From positions 1 to 6,643 of the forward strand of contig DASROJ010000125.1 of the NCBI GenBank assembly GCA_035646975.1: a DNA stretch of 6,643 nucleotides, written 5' to 3'. The DNA comes from DASROJ01 sp035646975. GTDB lineage: Bacteria > Acidobacteriota > Polarisedimenticolia > JACPZX01 > DASXTC01. Shown piece after piece: positions 5,855 through 6,643 of this stretch. Positions within the stretch are counted from its first letter, which is position 1, and every line of letters starts with the position of its first letter. The notes beneath the pieces are model-generated. The model was not told the origin of the DNA. It did no database searches and saw only the letters and a list, made by a program, of their open reading frames with translations. The translations under genes and the position numbers were made by a program.

Positions 5855-6643
5855 TCGTGCTCGCGGGCGACATCGGCGGCACGAAGGTCGACCTCGGCCT
5901 GTTCGAGGATCTCGAGCTTCGCGAGAAGCGCCGGTACGTCAGCCGGGATTTCACCGGTCTCGAGGCGATCCTCTCCGACTTCATGGTCGCGGCCGGTGGC
6001 TCACGGTTGAGCGCCGCCGCGTTCGGCATCGCCGGGCCGATCGTCGGCGGCGGCGTGCACACCACGAACCTCCCCTGGGTGATCGACCAGGATTCGCTGC
6101 AGCGGACCCTGGGGTGTCCTGTCGCCATGGTGAACGACCTCGAGTCGACCGCGCACGGGATCCCGTTGCTCGGGCCCGGTGAAATCGTCACGTTGAACGA
6201 GGGAAGCGAAGTCGCCGGGGCGGCGCGGGCCATCATCGCCGCAGGCACGGGGCTGGGGCAGGGGTACATGATCTTCGATCGCGAACGACAGCGGTACCAG
6301 CCACGCGCCTCCGAAGGGGGGCACACCGACTTCGCGGCCCGCGATGACGCCGAGATCGAGCTGCTCAGGCGTCTCGCGTCGAAGTTCGGGCATGTGTCAG
6401 CGGAGCGTGTGCTGTCGGGCTCGGGTGTCGGCGAGATCCTCGACCACCTGACCACCACGGGGCGCTACCTCGCATCACGCGAGCTGCGCGATGCCATCGC
6501 GGCGGGCGACGCCGCGGCGGTCATCGCGCGCGCCGCCATGGATCGCACGCATCCCATCTGCATCGAGACCATGCGCATGTTCGTCTCGGCGTACGGCGCC
6601 GAGGCGGGCAACCTCGCCCTCAAGGTGATGGCGCTTGGGGGCC
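5851..6643 (+). CDS. glk: Glucokinase, C-terminus cut by window edge
   Basis: Phosphorylates glucose with ATP to glucose 6-phosphate, feeding Pgi and the pentose phosphate route. The reading frame is open from the ATG at 5851 to the window end (264 codons); family members are about 320-340 aa, so some 60-75 residues are missing. Motifs fit the bacterial Glk family (COG0837-like): phosphate loop GDIGGTK (6-12), GIAGP (59-63), TNLPW (72-76), Asn95-Asp96 with the catalytic-base Asp in VNDLES, the second phosphate loop AAGTGLGQG (130-138), SEGGHTDFAARDDAEIELL (154-172) with sugar-binding Glu155 and His158, and RVLSGSG (186-192). The last visible residues, AYGAEAGNLALKVMALGG, lead towards the usual glycine-rich adenosine-binding segment. 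The start overlaps the gnd stop as ATGA and has no clear Shine-Dalgarno site, so translation is probably coupled to gnd. Confidence 0.94.
   Translation, partial: MIVLAGDIGGTKVDLGLFEDLELREKRRYVSRDFTGLEAILSDFMVAAGGSRLSAAAFGIAGPIVGGGVHTTNLPWVIDQDSLQRTLGCPVAMVNDLESTAHGIPLLGPGEIVTLNEGSEVAGAARAIIAAGTGLGQGYMIFDRERQRYQPRASEGGHTDFAARDDAEIELLRRLASKFGHVSAERVLSGSGVGEILDHLTTTGRYLASRELRDAIAAGDAAAVIARAAMDRTHPICIETMRMFVSAYGAEAGNLALKVMALGG

Overview
This is a GC-rich, gene-dense bacterial chromosomal segment. Gram-negative, probably proteobacterium-like, is a fair guess from the base composition, the tight operon packing and the resemblance of the proteins to proteobacterial families, but nothing here fixes the taxon. 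I see no rRNA, tRNA, CRISPR array, insertion sequence, phage gene or attachment site. The window is mostly housekeeping metabolism, and I did not find an undescribed defence or mobile system in it.

Two operons diverge from a 145-base spacer at 3090-3234. The leftward (minus) operon reads hemE (uroporphyrinogen decarboxylase, heme synthesis), then modB and modC (permease and ATPase of a molybdate-type ABC importer). After a 60-base gap comes the N-terminus of an unidentified membrane-anchored protein cut by the left edge. hemE and modB are 10 bases apart, and modB and modC overlap by ATGA. No modA (the periplasmic molybdate-binding protein) is present in the window.

The rightward (plus) operon reads pgi (glucose-6-phosphate isomerase), gnd (short-form 6-phosphogluconate dehydrogenase) and glk (glucokinase, cut by the right edge). 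pgi and gnd are 10 bases apart, and gnd and glk overlap by ATGA. Together they cover glucose phosphorylation, the glucose-6-P/fructose-6-P branch point and the oxidative pentose phosphate step that releases CO2. Glucose-6-phosphate dehydrogenase (zwf) and 6-phosphogluconolactonase (pgl) are the missing steps and could lie beyond the right edge (inference).

The points most worth a second look are small. There is a 9-bp tandem repeat at the start of modC giving five evenly spaced in-frame ATG codons. The modBC pair has no modA and sits behind hemE. The Pgi looks like the isomerase half of bifunctional transaldolase/Pgi proteins but stands alone. The Gnd lacks the usual acidic residue in its dinucleotide-binding fold. 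A perfect 17-bp dyad lies between the inferred hemE promoter and the hemE start.
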